Below are positions 45,663 to 57,949 of a DNA stretch of 64,000 nt, in pieces; position 1 is the first letter of the stretch, and every line of letters begins with the position of its first letter. Source of the DNA: Calliopum simillimum (lineage: Eukaryota > Arthropoda > Insecta > Diptera > Lauxaniidae); contig OX638369.1 of assembly GCA_951812925.1 (NCBI GenBank), forward strand, positions 64,618,228 to 64,682,227, given 5' to 3'. Made by a program: the position numbers and the translations under genes. Under the pieces are notes generated by a model. That model made no database searches, had not been told where the DNA came from, and saw nothing but the letters and a program-made list of their open reading frames with translations.

Positions 45663-46526
45663 CTAGTAAGGGTGTAAGCTTTGGCCTGGCCAAATATTAA
45701 ATACCCTGCACCGCAGTATTTTGAAAATTTTGTTATATGGGAGGTACCGCGCCCTCTTTTCCGAGTTCACCCAATTTTTGCTCAGAGCTTGCATTTATTG
45801 TACTTAGTGTCTGAGTGAAATTTGGCTGGATTATCACAAAAAACGTTTTCAGTGTAGCGTTTTGAAACTTTTGCTTACATGGGAGGTACCCCGCCCTCTT
45901 CTCCGATTTCACTCAATTTTTGCTCAGAGCTGGCATTTATTGTACTTAGTGTCTGAGTGAAATTTGGCTGGATTATCACAAAAAACGTTTTCAGTGTAGC
46001 TTTTTGAAGCTTTTGCTTATATGAGAGGTACCCCGCCCTCTTGTCCGATTTCACCCAGTTTTTGCTCAGAGCTTACATTTGTAATTTTTAGTATCTAAAT
46101 AAAATTTAGTTCGATTATCTCAAAAAACACTTTAAGTATAGCGTTTTCAAGATATTGCCTTCATGGTAGGTGCCACGCCCTCTTGCCCGAATTCCCCAAT
46201 TTTTTTCTTAGACCTTGCACTTACAATTCGTAATATTTATGTGTATATTGGTTGCAGTGTCGTGAAAAACACTCCTAAAGTTGCATTTTGAATATATTTT
46301 TTGTATTGTCAGTAGGCGTGTCCGTTGACCGATTTCGCACATTTTCAATCCTACGAGTTAACTTAACAGTTTTCCTAAAAAATGTATTTCCAGCCAGCCA
46401 GACAGACGAACATGGCTATATCGACTCAGTAGGTGACGCTGATCAAGAATATATATTTTTTTCTATATCTGACACGCCTCCTTATCTGCGTTACCAACGG
46501 AAGGAATACCCTGGGTGTAGGGTATA
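45663..46526 (-). mobile_element. INE-1/DINE-1-like Helitron, copy E
   Basis: Minus orientation. CTAG at 45663-45666, hairpin 'TTTGGCCTGGCCAAA' at 45681-45695. Units have CCGCCCTC/CACGCCCTC at about 45749, 45891, 46034 and 46175. The core 'GACATGGCTATATCGACTCA'-type block is near 46410-46430, and 'ACCCTGGGTGTAGGGTAT' is at the end. The microsatellite is short here. Confidence 0.9.
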
Positions 46527-47475
46527 AAAAAAGTGAAAATAAAACGTATTTTGATTTTGGGAATAGCTCTTAATTAGCCCTATAGTTGGTGCTAAGTTTG
46601 ATTTTGGGCAATTTTTCGCTTTTAAGATAATTACAAAAAAACCAAGGCGTTCGCACGGGACAAAAACAGGAGTGGCTTTCGCGGCTAACAATTCAAACGA
46701 CGATTTCCAGGAAACCTGAGGCAATATTTCAAGGAGCCTAGTTTTAGAATGTTGTGCATTAATGTCTTTTAAAAATGGTTTTAATTTTACCCAAAAATGT
46801 TGTATGCTTTTCTTTAAATTTGATTATAATCACGGTTGCACGGAAAATTTTTTTCCACCATACAAATTTTAAATTGAAAACCTTACAAATAACCAGGATT
46901 TCCCGGTGTACGTTGCTTCACCTTATCTTGTAAAGTTGACATGTCATCACCAATTTTTCCAAAGGACTTTATTTGTTCCGATCCATTTTACATACGTACC
47001 AAATCTCATTAGGGGATTTCCATGTAAATGTGGACAAGGTATTGAAAAATTTCTCGTTTCTTTTCAACCTTCAACTATATCCAAAGTAAAGTTTAATTGA
47101 ATAAACATTAGCATTTAGTGTCAAAATTATGATTGGACATTGCAATTCGTTATTATCGCGTTTTTTAGTTAATGTCTGCACATCAGAAGAAGTAAAAACG
47201 GGCATAAAATAAAACGGTACTTCTGCCAGGAAAGTTATGAATCTGGTGGTGACAGTAATAGTTGTGATGATAATATACCATCTGTATTTAAACCATAAAT
47301 AATTTCAATCGCGATATAATAGACTTAGTTAAACAATTATTAAATTTTGATCTAGTTTTGGTTCCTGTGCATAAAAGCCAGAAGTAGTTCTTTATTATTC
47401 TTGTATTTTGACCCAATTTTAATGTTTATACCTATGAACTTGAAAAGGCCCTCTGTATTGGTCTAAAAATCGATA
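46527..47475. other. no gene seen
   Basis: 46955-47020 ('TTATTTGTTCCGATCCATTT', 'ACCAAATCTCATT') resembles 47945-47995, a diverged repeat pair. A lone 'GCACGGAAAATTTTTTT' at 46838-46854 resembles the ends of the tRNA-bearing TIR elements. Confidence 0.4.
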
Positions 47476-47892
47476 GTAACGCGAGTTACCAATTTTTTTG
47501 TAACGCGAGTTACCACATAATTTTTGCGTTATTTTAAAAAATACCACTTAATATTGTTGTTTCTAATAAAGAAATACTTATTGATATCCTGCTGCCTTAA
47601 TTTATGTCTAATGTAAAGAAATTTACCCACAAATTTCACAGAAAATTGCGAAAGAAATTTACGCTCTGAACATGTTGTCCAAAAATGGTAACGCGAGTTA
47701 CCAGCACTATTCACTATTTTACTGGTTAAATATTAAGTTATCACTGAAAATTTCAACTAATATGCAACAAGAACAAAGTATTTTGTTTATAAAGATTCCA
47801 ATTTTATTAGTTAATCCAAAGGCTGACCTTCAAAAGCTCCATTAAACTCTGAAAAAATGTTCTAATTGTAACGCGAGTTACCATGGAATTGC
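47476..47892. repeat. four identical copies of a 15-mer near-palindrome
   Basis: GTAACGCGAGTTACC occurs at 47476-47490, 47500-47514, 47688-47702 and 47878-47892. Start-to-start spacing is 24, 188 and 190 bp. Each is an inverted repeat (GTAAC...GTTAC) around CGCGA. Sequence between copies is not clearly repeated, so the motif appears conserved on its own. Confidence 0.85.
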
Positions 47893-49139
47893 CCATTAGT
47901 GATGAATTTTTTTTTTACGATCGTGGCATAGCCCATTTTCCCATTGAACATTATTTGTTCCGGCGCTCTATAAACATTTACCAAATCTCATTCATATGAT
48001 GAAGTGATTTTTGTGGGGGCGCACAGTGAGGGGTTTAACCAATGTTAGCAAAGTTAAAGACACGACGTTAACTTCAAAAACGTTTATTGAGTAGTAAGAG
48101 AACTAAAAAGGATCTTCTGATTATATTTCTGAAATCATTTGATGCAAGGTATAAGATTTGGTAAAATACTTCATAATGGTTTGTCCAAGTTAAGAACGGG
48201 CAAATAACAAGAGGGATTAATAGGGGTAATATACCCCTTACTAGCTACCCTCACTTTAAGAAAACTATCTTCCGAATTTAAGCACACTAAAAGCTTAAAA
48301 TTGATAAAATTATTGTAAAACGCTGTAAAATATAGAGAAATAAAAATATTTATCCTCTGAAAACCACAATAGGAAACAATTCATAAAAAAAAATTCTCAA
48401 AAGTTGCAAAAATTACTATTTTTATTTTTGTTTGTAGTATTTTTTTCAGTTTTTTTTATGTGGCGATAATGTCGCTACATAAAAGATATAGCAAAACGCT
48501 GGGAGAATGTGGTGCGATGTTGTCAACGTTATATTCTGATTATTTGTACATGGTCTAAAGAGTCGAAGTACGTAGTTAGTTTTTGGCGGAATCGGGGAAC
48601 GCCTTTTTTTTTTTCGTTCAAGCCAGCTGTGTAGAACCCGACTTGTCCCATAAAACTCATCGATATGCACGCAAAGATAATTGCTTAAAGTACATGCGAG
48701 AATCCTCTTACTCTATTTAGAGAAATGGTCACCCAAAATAAAAATCGAACATGTGTAGCTTAAGCAATATTAATACTAAGTAATTGGCACGAGAACATGT
48801 ACAAAAATTTGTTAAGTCAGTCATCCCTTTAGGCGATTGGATCGCAACCTACCTACCTGTTAAAGTTAATACATTTTCTCCTAAAGAGAGAAATTACAAT
48901 ACATTTCATTAGTTATGAAGAATACTGATACAAAGTAGGTGCTTCGTACCTACATGACATAAAAACACAGAAAAATGAAAGTGACGCCATCTATCAAAGC
49001 TTATTGTTGAATGACATGCTAGAACCCAATTTTCTGTTGACTAGGAATTATTACTTTAATCTTCGCTAGAATAATTGCAGAAAGAAATTAAGTCCAAAGA
49101 AAGGAAAAATAAATACATACTTACCTACACATCTATGTA
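47893..49139. other. no gene seen
   Basis: Small hairpin at 48458-48483 ('TTTTATGTGGCGATAATGTC' with 'GTCGCTACATAAAA'). The minus frame 48446-48670 is unsupported. Confidence 0.4.
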
Positions 49140-49698
49140 CATTAGGGTGACTGAAAATATCGAAGGCGTTGGAATGCTCGAAAATCAGTTTTGGAATGTT
49201 TCTGGTGCTTAACTAAAAGGATTCCTTGGAATATTATAAAATATATGATACAAATTTCAGACCCTAAAATTAAGACTTAGAGGTCGCAAGTGTTGTTTTT
49301 TAGGAAAAATTCCACAAACAGCATTTTGGCCAACTGCAATCTCATGTTGGACAATGAAAGTATTAAAAAAAATTTTCTAGTACAACTTTTTTTTAAGAAA
49401 TCCGATTTGCGCCAAGTCCCAAAATATGTTCGGGTATAAATTATAGCCGTGACATTATGATATATTGACCCTCTCAAAAAAAATTTTCACCGACCCCTTT
49501 GGATGATACCAACGAACTCTCATGTTAAAATTACTTGAATTTTTTCATAAAACAAAACACGCGACTCCTAAATTTTTATTTTTTAGGTCTGAAATTTGTA
49601 TCATATGTTTCATAAGATTCCAAGGAATCCTTTTAGTTAAGCACCAGAAACATTCCAAAACTGATTTTCGATTCGATTTTTTTTGTGTCACCCTAATG
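49140..49698. mobile_element. palindromic MITE, TA target duplication
   Basis: Ends 'CATTAGGGTGACTGAAAA' and 'TTTTTGTGTCACCCTAATG'; TA at 49138-49139 and 49699-49700. Arms of about 130 bp share 'ACATTCCAAAACTGATTTTC' (inverted 'GAAAATCAGTTTTGGAATGT') and 'AAGGATTCCTTGGAAT'. Confidence 0.85.
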
Positions 49699-50025
49699 TA
49701 GGAACTTAACAAGCAAACAAAAGCGAACAATTCCTTCAACAGTACTGTCTTTGATTTAAAGAAGGCCATTTCCTAGATAGTACCCCATATATCTGACCTA
49801 TCCAACGCACAGTGTGTGATTTGCCAATCTGAGGGTACCTAATTCGATTGCAGCCGCAGTTTGAAAGATATCTGCTTGATATTTGGAATGTGAATTTTAA
49901 CTTTTTATGCGGAGGCTAAGTTCACCTAAGTTTTCACCTTTCAAGAAGTGTTAATTAGGACATTTCATTTGTTATGAAAGAAATGTTGTTCTGATATAAA
50001 AGCTGATATAAAAGTTTTTAATGGG

Positions 50026-50125
50026 GGTTATCGTGAATAAACATTCCCGGGAAATTTTCCCCGTGCCGTGCATTCTTTATTGCAGTCTGAGAAAAATTTC
50101 CCGGGAATATTTGTTCACGATAACC
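50026..50125. mobile_element. 100-bp hairpin MITE, sister of the 40.8-kb element
   Basis: 'GGTTATCGTGAATAAACATT' + 'CCCGGGAAATTTT' inverted as 'AAAATTTCCCGGGAATATTT' + 'GTTCACGATAACC'. TIR layout matches 40791-40830 (YYTTAYCGTRAATAAAYATTCYCGRGAA pattern). Flanks share TTAAT loosely. Confidence 0.7.
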
Positions 50126-51254
50126 ATTAATATAAAACTTTCAATTGAATTGAAGTTCATAAAAAAAATCAATTTTGAAAACAATATTCGCCCGAATCAG
50201 CTCTAATAACTTCAAGTTTGCGTATTATTCCAGTCGTCAAAGGCCAAAAATTTCTGAAGTGAGCCACATAAGAATTTAAACGTGAAAAAGGCTCTAAAAA
50301 ATGATTTTTTGTAGCGACTAGAAATGATTTTGGAAAATAATTTTTCTGAAGTATTAAGCATAGACCATAGTATTTATTTTTTGGGAAAAATTCCACACCG
50401 TGCAACGTCAAAGTAAACTTAACGACTGACTGCAAAGTAGCAATGTTCACAAGATGAGAGTGCAAGATAAATAAAATGGGGTGAAATAGTTAATTAAGTG
50501 CTTTGAAGGGGTTTCTGCAGTGAACATGCCTTAATTGTCTCAAAAGAAAAAGACCATCTGCTTGTATATTAAGATTTTTTTGTAAATAAATAAAGATTAT
50601 GAAGTATTTAAGTTCAGAAAAATTATCCATTTAATTGCATTTACGGAGAAGTGTTGCGTTTCTGTGAGCAAGGCAATTCGTGGTCGTAGGTGTTAATTTT
50701 TCTGGAAAATTTATGAGTTGTCATGTTAAAAAGAAAAACACAATATGAAGAAATAAATTAGTTTGGACAACAATTATTGAAACAAGAAACTTTTAATTTG
50801 CATTTATAATATGCATGTACATAAAAATGAATAAAAAAGTGTATTTTTACTTTAAGCACTCACAGTAGATTGCGTTTAATTGATATAATGAAAACTGCAA
50901 AAAATTTGTATTCTATTAATTACATGAGGATTTTCACAAATACTTTCGATGATACCTTTTTCAATACCTAAAGAATGAAATTCCATTTTTTTTTTTTTAA
51001 TTTTTTACATATTCATGTCCGTAGCTGCATCATATTCCATTCAAAAAATTGCTTACGTCAAATAAAAAATTTTAATGAAATAGAAAAAAGAATACTAATA
51101 TTCGACGTATTTTTTGATACCAAAACAGAATCAGAAAGCTTGGACCAGAATGAAATTACTTTGACTTGCTCAAACATTATTATACCAACATCCGATGGCG
51201 GCCACATTATAAGAAGTTCCACCACTACTTGAGTAGGGTCTTTTTAAAAGTATA
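50126..51254. other. no gene seen
   Basis: Frames 50169-50465 (-) and 50975-51232 (+) lack recognisable domains. The latter ends 'CSNIIIPTSDGGHIIRSS', of unknown meaning. Confidence 0.35.
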
Positions 51255-51723
51255 AGCTTTAAAATGATGTATGATTCAAGATGGAATTCGCTCGAGAGTT
51301 GAGAGTTTTTGGCTTTTGAACGCCCGCGGCAGGCAAAACTCTTTGTTTACTCAAGAGGAAGGCATCTTACGAAAAAAGTGTACTAGGCATAAAATGCTTA
51401 GAATCGTCCAAGAAATACGTGTGAAATTTTTAGGAGTTTCTAGGAAAGTTAAAAAATTTTTTTCTTTGAGTAATTTTTGAAAAAATTTATCAAAAAAAAA
51501 AAAAATTTTTTAAAAATTATTCAAAAATTATTCAAAAAAAAAGTTGAAAAAATGCACATGCATTTCTTGGACGATTCTAAGCATTTTATGCCTAGTACAC
51601 TTTTTTCGTAAGATGCCTTCCTCTTGAGTAAACAAAGAGTTTTGCCTGCCGCGGGCGTTCAAAAGCCAAAAACTCTCATCTAGCGACCGAATCCCATCTT
51701 GAATCATACATCATTTTAAAGCT
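51255..51723. repeat. palindrome with ~160-bp arms
   Basis: Left arm 51255-51416 and right arm 51561-51723 are inverted copies: 'AAAATGATGTATGATTCAAG', 'CGCCCGCGGCAGGCAAAACT' and 'GGCATAAAATGCTTAGAATC' on the left, complements on the right. The loop is A/T-rich. No flanking duplication found. Confidence 0.8.
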
Positions 51724-52095
51724 AATAAATTATGGTTTAACTTAACGTACTTTTGAAAAAATCTAAGGGGTTTTTTCAAAAAAAAAAATCAAAAGTATTT
51801 TTAAGTTTAAAAAATTTTTTTTCACCAAGATATATTTTTTTAAAAAAGAACACTTAAAAATGAATGGGACCAGTTACTTATATATCAATTTACAAACTTT
51901 GGTGTAAGCTATAAGTTTTTGAAAAAACACCCTTTTCATGACTAAAAACGCCATCTTCAACACCCTGTATTTTAACAACAAATGGTACTAGGACCAAATC
52001 CTCCCGGATTATTGTTCTTGCACACCATATTGCCAAATTTGAGCGAAATCGGAGACAGAAAAAATTTTGCCTGGTACACTTGGAGTGTTTTGCTT
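51590..52095 (+). repeat. dispersed repeat, copy 1 (pairs with 58240-58580)
   Basis: Colinear blocks 'CACTTTTTTCGTAAGATGC', 'AGTAAACAAAGAGTTTTGC', 'CAAAAGTATTTTTAAGTTTA', 'GGACCAAATCCTCCCGGATT' and 'ATTGTTCTTGCACACC' are shared with 58.2-58.6 kb. Overlaps the right arm of the palindrome. Non-coding. Confidence 0.8.
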
Positions 52096-52178
52096 CATAT
52101 ACAAAACTGTTTAAAGTATCATACAAGTCATATTAAAAACAAATAAGAGGATAAGCCACCAGTAAATTTTAATATAAT

Positions 52179-53351
52179 TACGGTGACCATGTCTGTATAA
52201 GCAAAATCGGGGACAAAACGGTATTTGTGCGAAAAAAAACGGGGACAATCGGGGGCAGTCGGGGGAAAATCGGGGACATATAAATATTGAGGCAAGCAAT
52301 GACTGATGAGCTAAAACAAAATATTTTCACCTCTAAATGTAACCTTCTTCAAAGCGCAAAAGTATACCTACTTACGAGGACCTCAACGGTAAAATTTTCT
52401 TTGTAAATTTAAAAATTTAAACTTTATTTATTGATCGTTGATAAAAGCATTTATTTCTTTTACTTGTATTACATATTAATTGGCTTTAACCTTAACTGAC
52501 ACTTTGATATTAAATTTTATATAAAATTTATATCAATCCGCAAGTTGAATTTTACCCAGATATTGTGAAAACGGCTCTTAGTATTTTTTGGCAAAAGAAA
52601 TTATTTTCAAAATGTCTCCGTGTGACCTCAAATATTCTTTGAGCCCGAAACAGTTTAAATGATAATTAATTTTGTTATCAAAATTGTTTTAAGTGTCTTT
52701 ATTGTAAACCAGGATTGTGCACACGTAGAGGGTTTTGGAGGTTCAACCCCCCCCCCCCAGGAAGAATCTTTTTCCCATATAAATTATGTATGAATTGAAA
52801 AAATGTAATAAAATTAATCTATATGAAAAACCTCTTCCAGAGCAAATCCTGCTCATGATGCTGCTCGAAGCTGTGTCTACGTTATATTCATAACGGAGAA
52901 AATTCTTTCCGTGGAAGCATTTGATTCTGGCAATCACTAGCTAACTCCACAATTTTAAAAAAAAATAAGGTTAAGCATACTGATGATTTTGACATTATGA
53001 CATTTTGACATTTCAGTTGTTAATTGTCAAAGAGCCGTTTTTGAAATGATGCTATATGTTGCGAAACTGAATAATCACAGTTTAAGTTTGCATATTCTCA
53101 AGAGGTTTTTAAGCTATTGATAAAAATATGAAAATATGCAACTTCATATTGTGATGAATTAGCTAAACAATTACGGTTTTTATTGATATTTTATACATAT
53201 TAATAAATAAACTGTCCAAATACAGGACAAATAGGGGACACAAAATAAAATACAGAACATTTGTATGTCCCTTATTTCTCAAATAAATTCCGGGGACACG
53301 TAGTCGAAATACAGAACTGTCCCCTGAAATACAGGACGGTTGGTCACCGTA
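52179..53351. mobile_element. non-autonomous hAT element
   Basis: Ends 'TACGGTGACCA' and 'TGGTCACCGTA', flanked by a perfect 8-bp duplication AATATAAT (52171-52178, 53352-53359). Subterminal GGGGACA-type repeats lie at both sides (52208-52280, 53230-53335). The 8-bp TSD and TIR are typical hAT. No transposase. A C-run lies at 52748-52759. Confidence 0.88.
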
Positions 53352-53482
53352 AATATAATGGACTCTTCCCATTATTTTCTATCCTTGCAACTGTTAAACC
53401 TGTTTGAAAGCAAAAAGAAAACTTCATGAAGCAGTCCACTGTACATAGCAAAGATAGTTTTCTACCCGTGCAATGTCTTTTT

Positions 53483-53541
53483 CCATGAGTTACAAATTTA
53501 AGGGCAAAGTATATGTGTATACCCTCAGTGTAGGGTATAAA
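53483..53541 (-). repeat. INE-1-like Helitron 5' end fragment
   Basis: 'GAGTTACAAATTTAAGGGCA' 'AAGTATATGTGTATACCC' 'TCAGTGTAGGGTATAAAA' matches the 5' end of copies B and E. Confidence 0.75.
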
Positions 53542-55096
53542 AACAGCCAAGTTAAACCCCTTTTTAGTTTGTTTTCATCATGGAATAACTTTTTAAGGGC
53601 TGCGAGCTAAAAATGACATGTGTACACATGTTGTAGCAATCGAAAAGATATAAAGTAGTTTTGTTGAATGCATCCCACGGATTCTTATAAACTGATATGG
53701 TTTGATTGTTGCTTGGATTTGATGTTTATTTTTGCTTCATATGCAGATTTTCCTTTTTTATTTTATTTGTATACAAATGTAGTTTACTTACTGTAACAAA
53801 TATCAAAACACAATTTTTTGCTATGCAAATAGAATTTTGCATAGAAAAAAAAAAAAAATTATAATTGTATTTGTAAAAATACGCTTTGCGTTGTTTGTTT
53901 AGGCACCCGTTGATATGTATGTACCCAGCGGGGAATAGAATGTATTAATCATTGATGTCTCATCAATGCCTAGGCAAAGTCAATCAGATCCACTATCCAT
54001 TCTTTTATGCACAAAACCTGCATTACCTTAACGTTAAGCGGCACTGCCTGTAAACGATTAGGACTCTCTTCTGCGTTACGTTGCATCAACGCAGTACCTA
54101 TGTATTTATAAACAACCTGTTCATCAATCACACCTGTCCTATTGTGTTTTAAATAAAAGGTACTTGCACCCAAAATGTTTTTTTGGGAAAATGTTAAGAA
54201 TGACTCTAACATGAAATATACATAGCCCGTTTTCAAAACTGAACTAACCCATTTTTTAGCCCTGGGCTCTGTACTAAAACAAAAACGAAAAGTTTGACAA
54301 AAACGGATACAATATATTGCTATAAGATATTGAATTTTCACTTACTTTTTTGACTTTCTACTAAAAAGTAAAATTTTTGCGTATTAAAAAAAATAATAAA
54401 CAATAAATAGAAACAAAAATAGATGGTATCGATGTATTTTTTAACGCTGAATCCGAACCTGGTCTTAAAATTGCTTTATTTCTTTTAGATTTTAAGATAT
54501 TTTTACCTAAAATTTTGACATCACTTTTGAAGTTAAATAACAAGCCAAGGTTGTTGTTAGTCATAAAACGGGATACGATTTTTAAAAGAACATTGGTTGG
54601 TTGAAACTGTTGACAATGATTCCGGCTGCATTACCTAGAACATGTGTAACATCAATGAATAATATTTTCTTGTAACAGATGACCCATTAAATTGACTCAT
54701 ATGTGAGAATGAATTTGAAAATACTTTTAAGGCTGGTTTCACAGTGCTTAGTTAAGTCTGTCATGGAAAAAAATGTGACAGTCGATTTTTTCTATGATGC
54801 AAAATTAATATTGCCAATCTGACTAGTGTCGACTATCCTCTTACTATGACCAAGTTTTTAAGCCAACACCGAAGTGAAAAGATCTATTGCTTATTTAAGT
54901 TATACACCTTAGGTCACAATTCGACTGCAAAAAGTTTTTTATGATCTGTTTCAAAGTGTTATATTTTGGATTTAATCAACTGGAAATGGGAAGTGTCATG
55001 CGTTAGCGTTTAGTGTTTTATATCTACTTTGTGATACGATTTGGGTTTGTGCAAATATAAATGGTTAAAGCATTACTTTTATGCTTTTCTTAAAAA
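53542..55096. other. no gene supported; one 123-codon minus frame
   Basis: The minus frame 54341-53970 has fairly even composition ('TGVIDEQVVYKYIGTALMQ') and is longer than its neighbours, but I recognise no family. 54446-54510 holds a copy of the bipartite module overlapping the frame 54361-54564, which argues for repeat origin of that part. Confidence 0.3.
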
Positions 55097-55645
55097 GTGT
55101 CATGTATTCGGGACATGTATGAGACACTTTTTTTACAACCCAAATCGTGTGCAACTGTCAAATATCAACATGTATTTAATGATACATGTGTTTACGTACA
55201 GTTATGGTGTTTTTATTTCGTATTTTCTAATTTAAGTTGCATTTTCAAAGGTGTCTCATACCCGGATACAAAATTTGTAACGATATGGACATTTTTTCAT
55301 TCGAACCGAAATCTAGTGCAACTATCAAATATCAATATTAATGTAACGAAAAATGAATAAAAGTTTGTGCTTATACACAGTCATGGGGTGTTTATTTCAT
55401 ATTTTCTGATTTTCATTGCATTTTTCTAGGTGTCTCATACCCGGATACAAAATTTAAATTGCTAAAAAAAAGTACTTAGAAAATTGCCCATAACTTTTGA
55501 ATGTGATGAAATAACTTTCTACGTCTTTCAGAAGAAAGTTGTGTGCATTTCTTATCTTTTGAACGATATATAAAATACCTGAAACAGTTTGACCAGTAAA
55601 AGTTATGGCTCAAAAACAAAACCCGTCTCATACCCGGATACATTC
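55097..55645 (+). repeat. direct ~175-bp repeat with CATACCCGGATAC motifs
   Basis: Unit 1 (about 55130-55283) and unit 2 (55304-55457) share 'GTGCAACTGTCAAATATCAA' / 'GTGCAACTATCAAATATCAA', 'GTGTTTTTATTTCGTATTTT' / 'GTGTTTATTTCATATTTT' and 'GTGTCTCATACCCGGATACA'. The last motif recurs at 55625-55642 and inverted-like at 55098-55128. Resembles elements in which end motifs are repeated internally. The frame 55097-55360 is repeat-derived. Confidence 0.75.
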
Positions 55646-57535
55646 CCTTATATTTTTCAAGCATTGATCGAAGACCGGCCGAAATCTTATTTTTTTGACT
55701 TTTTTTATGAATATGGACAGGAAGCAAACAAAATCACAACTTTGTACATTTCATACATCTCTTGGGCATCCTGTGGGTTAGTACCGAATAAAAAAAAACT
55801 AGTACTGAAGGGGGCCCGGTATAAAATTATCCCCGGGCCCGGATTTTCTCTCCACGCCCCTGTACTTAGTTGAAATACTGAAAAGTTGAGAGCACTATTT
55901 GGTAATTCCCGACGGTAAAATATTTTTTCATACAACATCTTTGGATACGTCATGAAACTTCTCTATTGAGAGTAATTGAGTAATTTTTAATTAACTTTAG
56001 ATTCCACGCAGTGACGGTTTTTGAACCGGAAAACCACTTTTTTTTTACTAATTAACTGATCCATTAACCGAACCGAAATTTTCCATAATTGCTTGATTCG
56101 AACCGAAAACCGAACCACTTTTTATAAAGGTTGGTTTCATCTGATTTTTAATAGACAAATTTTTCCCATTTTTTTTTTTTTTTTTGTGTTTCCTTTGTTA
56201 AATATGGTATTATGGTAGAGGGTGCATTTTCCACGCGGAAAATATCAACTGATTACAATGTGCAACACAAAAACTTGAATTTGATCTCTATAACTTTTTT
56301 TTACTAACTCATGGTCGCTGATTCCGAATCTGGCAACGGTATCTTCAGACATATGGCGTACATTCAGGAATAGTGTAGTTCAATTTTGTCTGCGGTCGTC
56401 CTCTTTTAATCATACTTTCCCAGATATGATCCATTGAAGTAAAGGTATACAAATTAAATACTTTTAGTCCTTTACAAGGACTTGCGATACCTTGCTTCTT
56501 TCACAATTTTCTTGAAATCTCTAACATCTAAGGAGAAGAAAATACTTAAAAAAAACTTGATTTCAATTTATTTTTCGACATGATAAAACGTTTAAAAATT
56601 TTAGCCTTTTACTATTCTGGTGCTCCCTCGTTTGTGTTTGATGAAAAACTACGTGCTTGTTCTTCTTTGATTTCGGCAGCTCCAATTTAGCTAGAGGTCG
56701 TTTTTTAAGTTTTTTGTAAGTTGGTTGTTTTTTGTAGGCTTTCTTTTGCTACGAGGTGAAATCAAAGAGTTCGCGGAATGCAAGGGAAGGTGATTCAAAG
56801 TAAATATACAATTACACTTTACAAAAATTTTGACGCTTTTGAAAACCCCAAGAGTTTTGAAAAGTATTTTTAGTGTGTTTTGATCTCCTTACTGCCGAGA
56901 AGTTATTAGAAAGCCGATACGAAAAATTAAAGTAAATCAAAGAAGGATTTCTATGAAGCTGACGCTTGCATGACATTTTCTTGTTGTTTGTTGAGGAACA
57001 TATGCATGACAATGTCTACAACAATGTCTACATATATGTCGATTGTATGGAGCCTTAAAATTGTTGTTGAGGCTCAAAGTCACTGATGAACACGTCATGT
57101 CAGCCCACCGAAGGGTTAACTTGGAAAGCTGTAAATTAAGAAATTCACCGTCAATTAGTTGTCAGTCCATTACAAAATTTCAAACAAAAACGTATGATGT
57201 CTTTTACTTTGGAACCATTAATCCCAAATTGTAATATAGGACAAACAAATATGCATTGCTTTGGAATTGATTTGGCAATCAATGACACTATCATACAATG
57301 GCCATTTCGCTGCCGGGCACCTATTGATTCATATCCCGGAAATCAACACAAAAGTGTTTGAATTTACATATGTATGTCGATAGTTGAAGAAGAGCGCTGC
57401 AGTGGATTCTACAGTGGATTTTGCAGAGGATGTGAATGTATCGAACTTTGTATTTTTTTTGTGTACATACATTCGTTAATGGAGTAAAAATTTCTCAACT
57501 GAGATGCCCAATATAACATCTCAGTTTAAAATATA
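55646..57535. other. no gene seen; GC-rich TE-end-like patch
   Basis: 55809-55868 reads 'GGGGGCCCGGTATAAAATTA' then 'TCCCCGGGCCCGGATTTTC', ending 'CCACGCCCCTG'. This resembles the CAGGGGC... termini of some hAT/P-type elements; no partner end found. Rest AT-rich. Frames 56812-57012 and 57043-57234 are unsupported. Confidence 0.35.
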
Positions 57536-57930
57536 CTAGAATCGCCCAATGGTCTAAATTTGACCACAAATGTATTATATTGTAATTTTGGTACTTTTTG
57601 GACAGTTTTAGTACTTTTTTTGCTATTTGGTACAAAATAGAAAAGCTCATGTATCATCCTGGCACAATGACAAATGTGAAACGAAAAGAAACAAAAAACA
57701 TGAGGCTGTATCCTCTTTTCAGCTCTGTGTGACCGCGTATTTTGTTGTTGTTAATATTAAAAATTTGTATATAATTTTGGCAGGCTTAAGGGCAACATAA
57801 TAAATTAATTTTGTGCACATCTACACACACAAATACCTTTCTAATGGTGTATAATTCAAAGTCGTGCTTCATTTCTAACATAGTAAAAACGGTAGGACAA
57901 ATTTTTTTTTTTTTGCGTATTAATATATAT
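57536..57930 (+). repeat. dispersed repeat, copy 2 (pairs with 18251-18690)
   Basis: 'ACTAGAATCGCCCAATGGTC' start and colinear shared blocks as listed for copy 1; about 75-80% identity with small indels. Confidence 0.75.
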
Positions 57931-57949
57931 ATTACTTATTTATGGGACA

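Noticed and set aside
53970..54341. 123-codon minus-strand frame as a gene
   Set aside because: No recognisable domain, no splice or promoter support; length alone is not enough in AT-rich DNA of this size.
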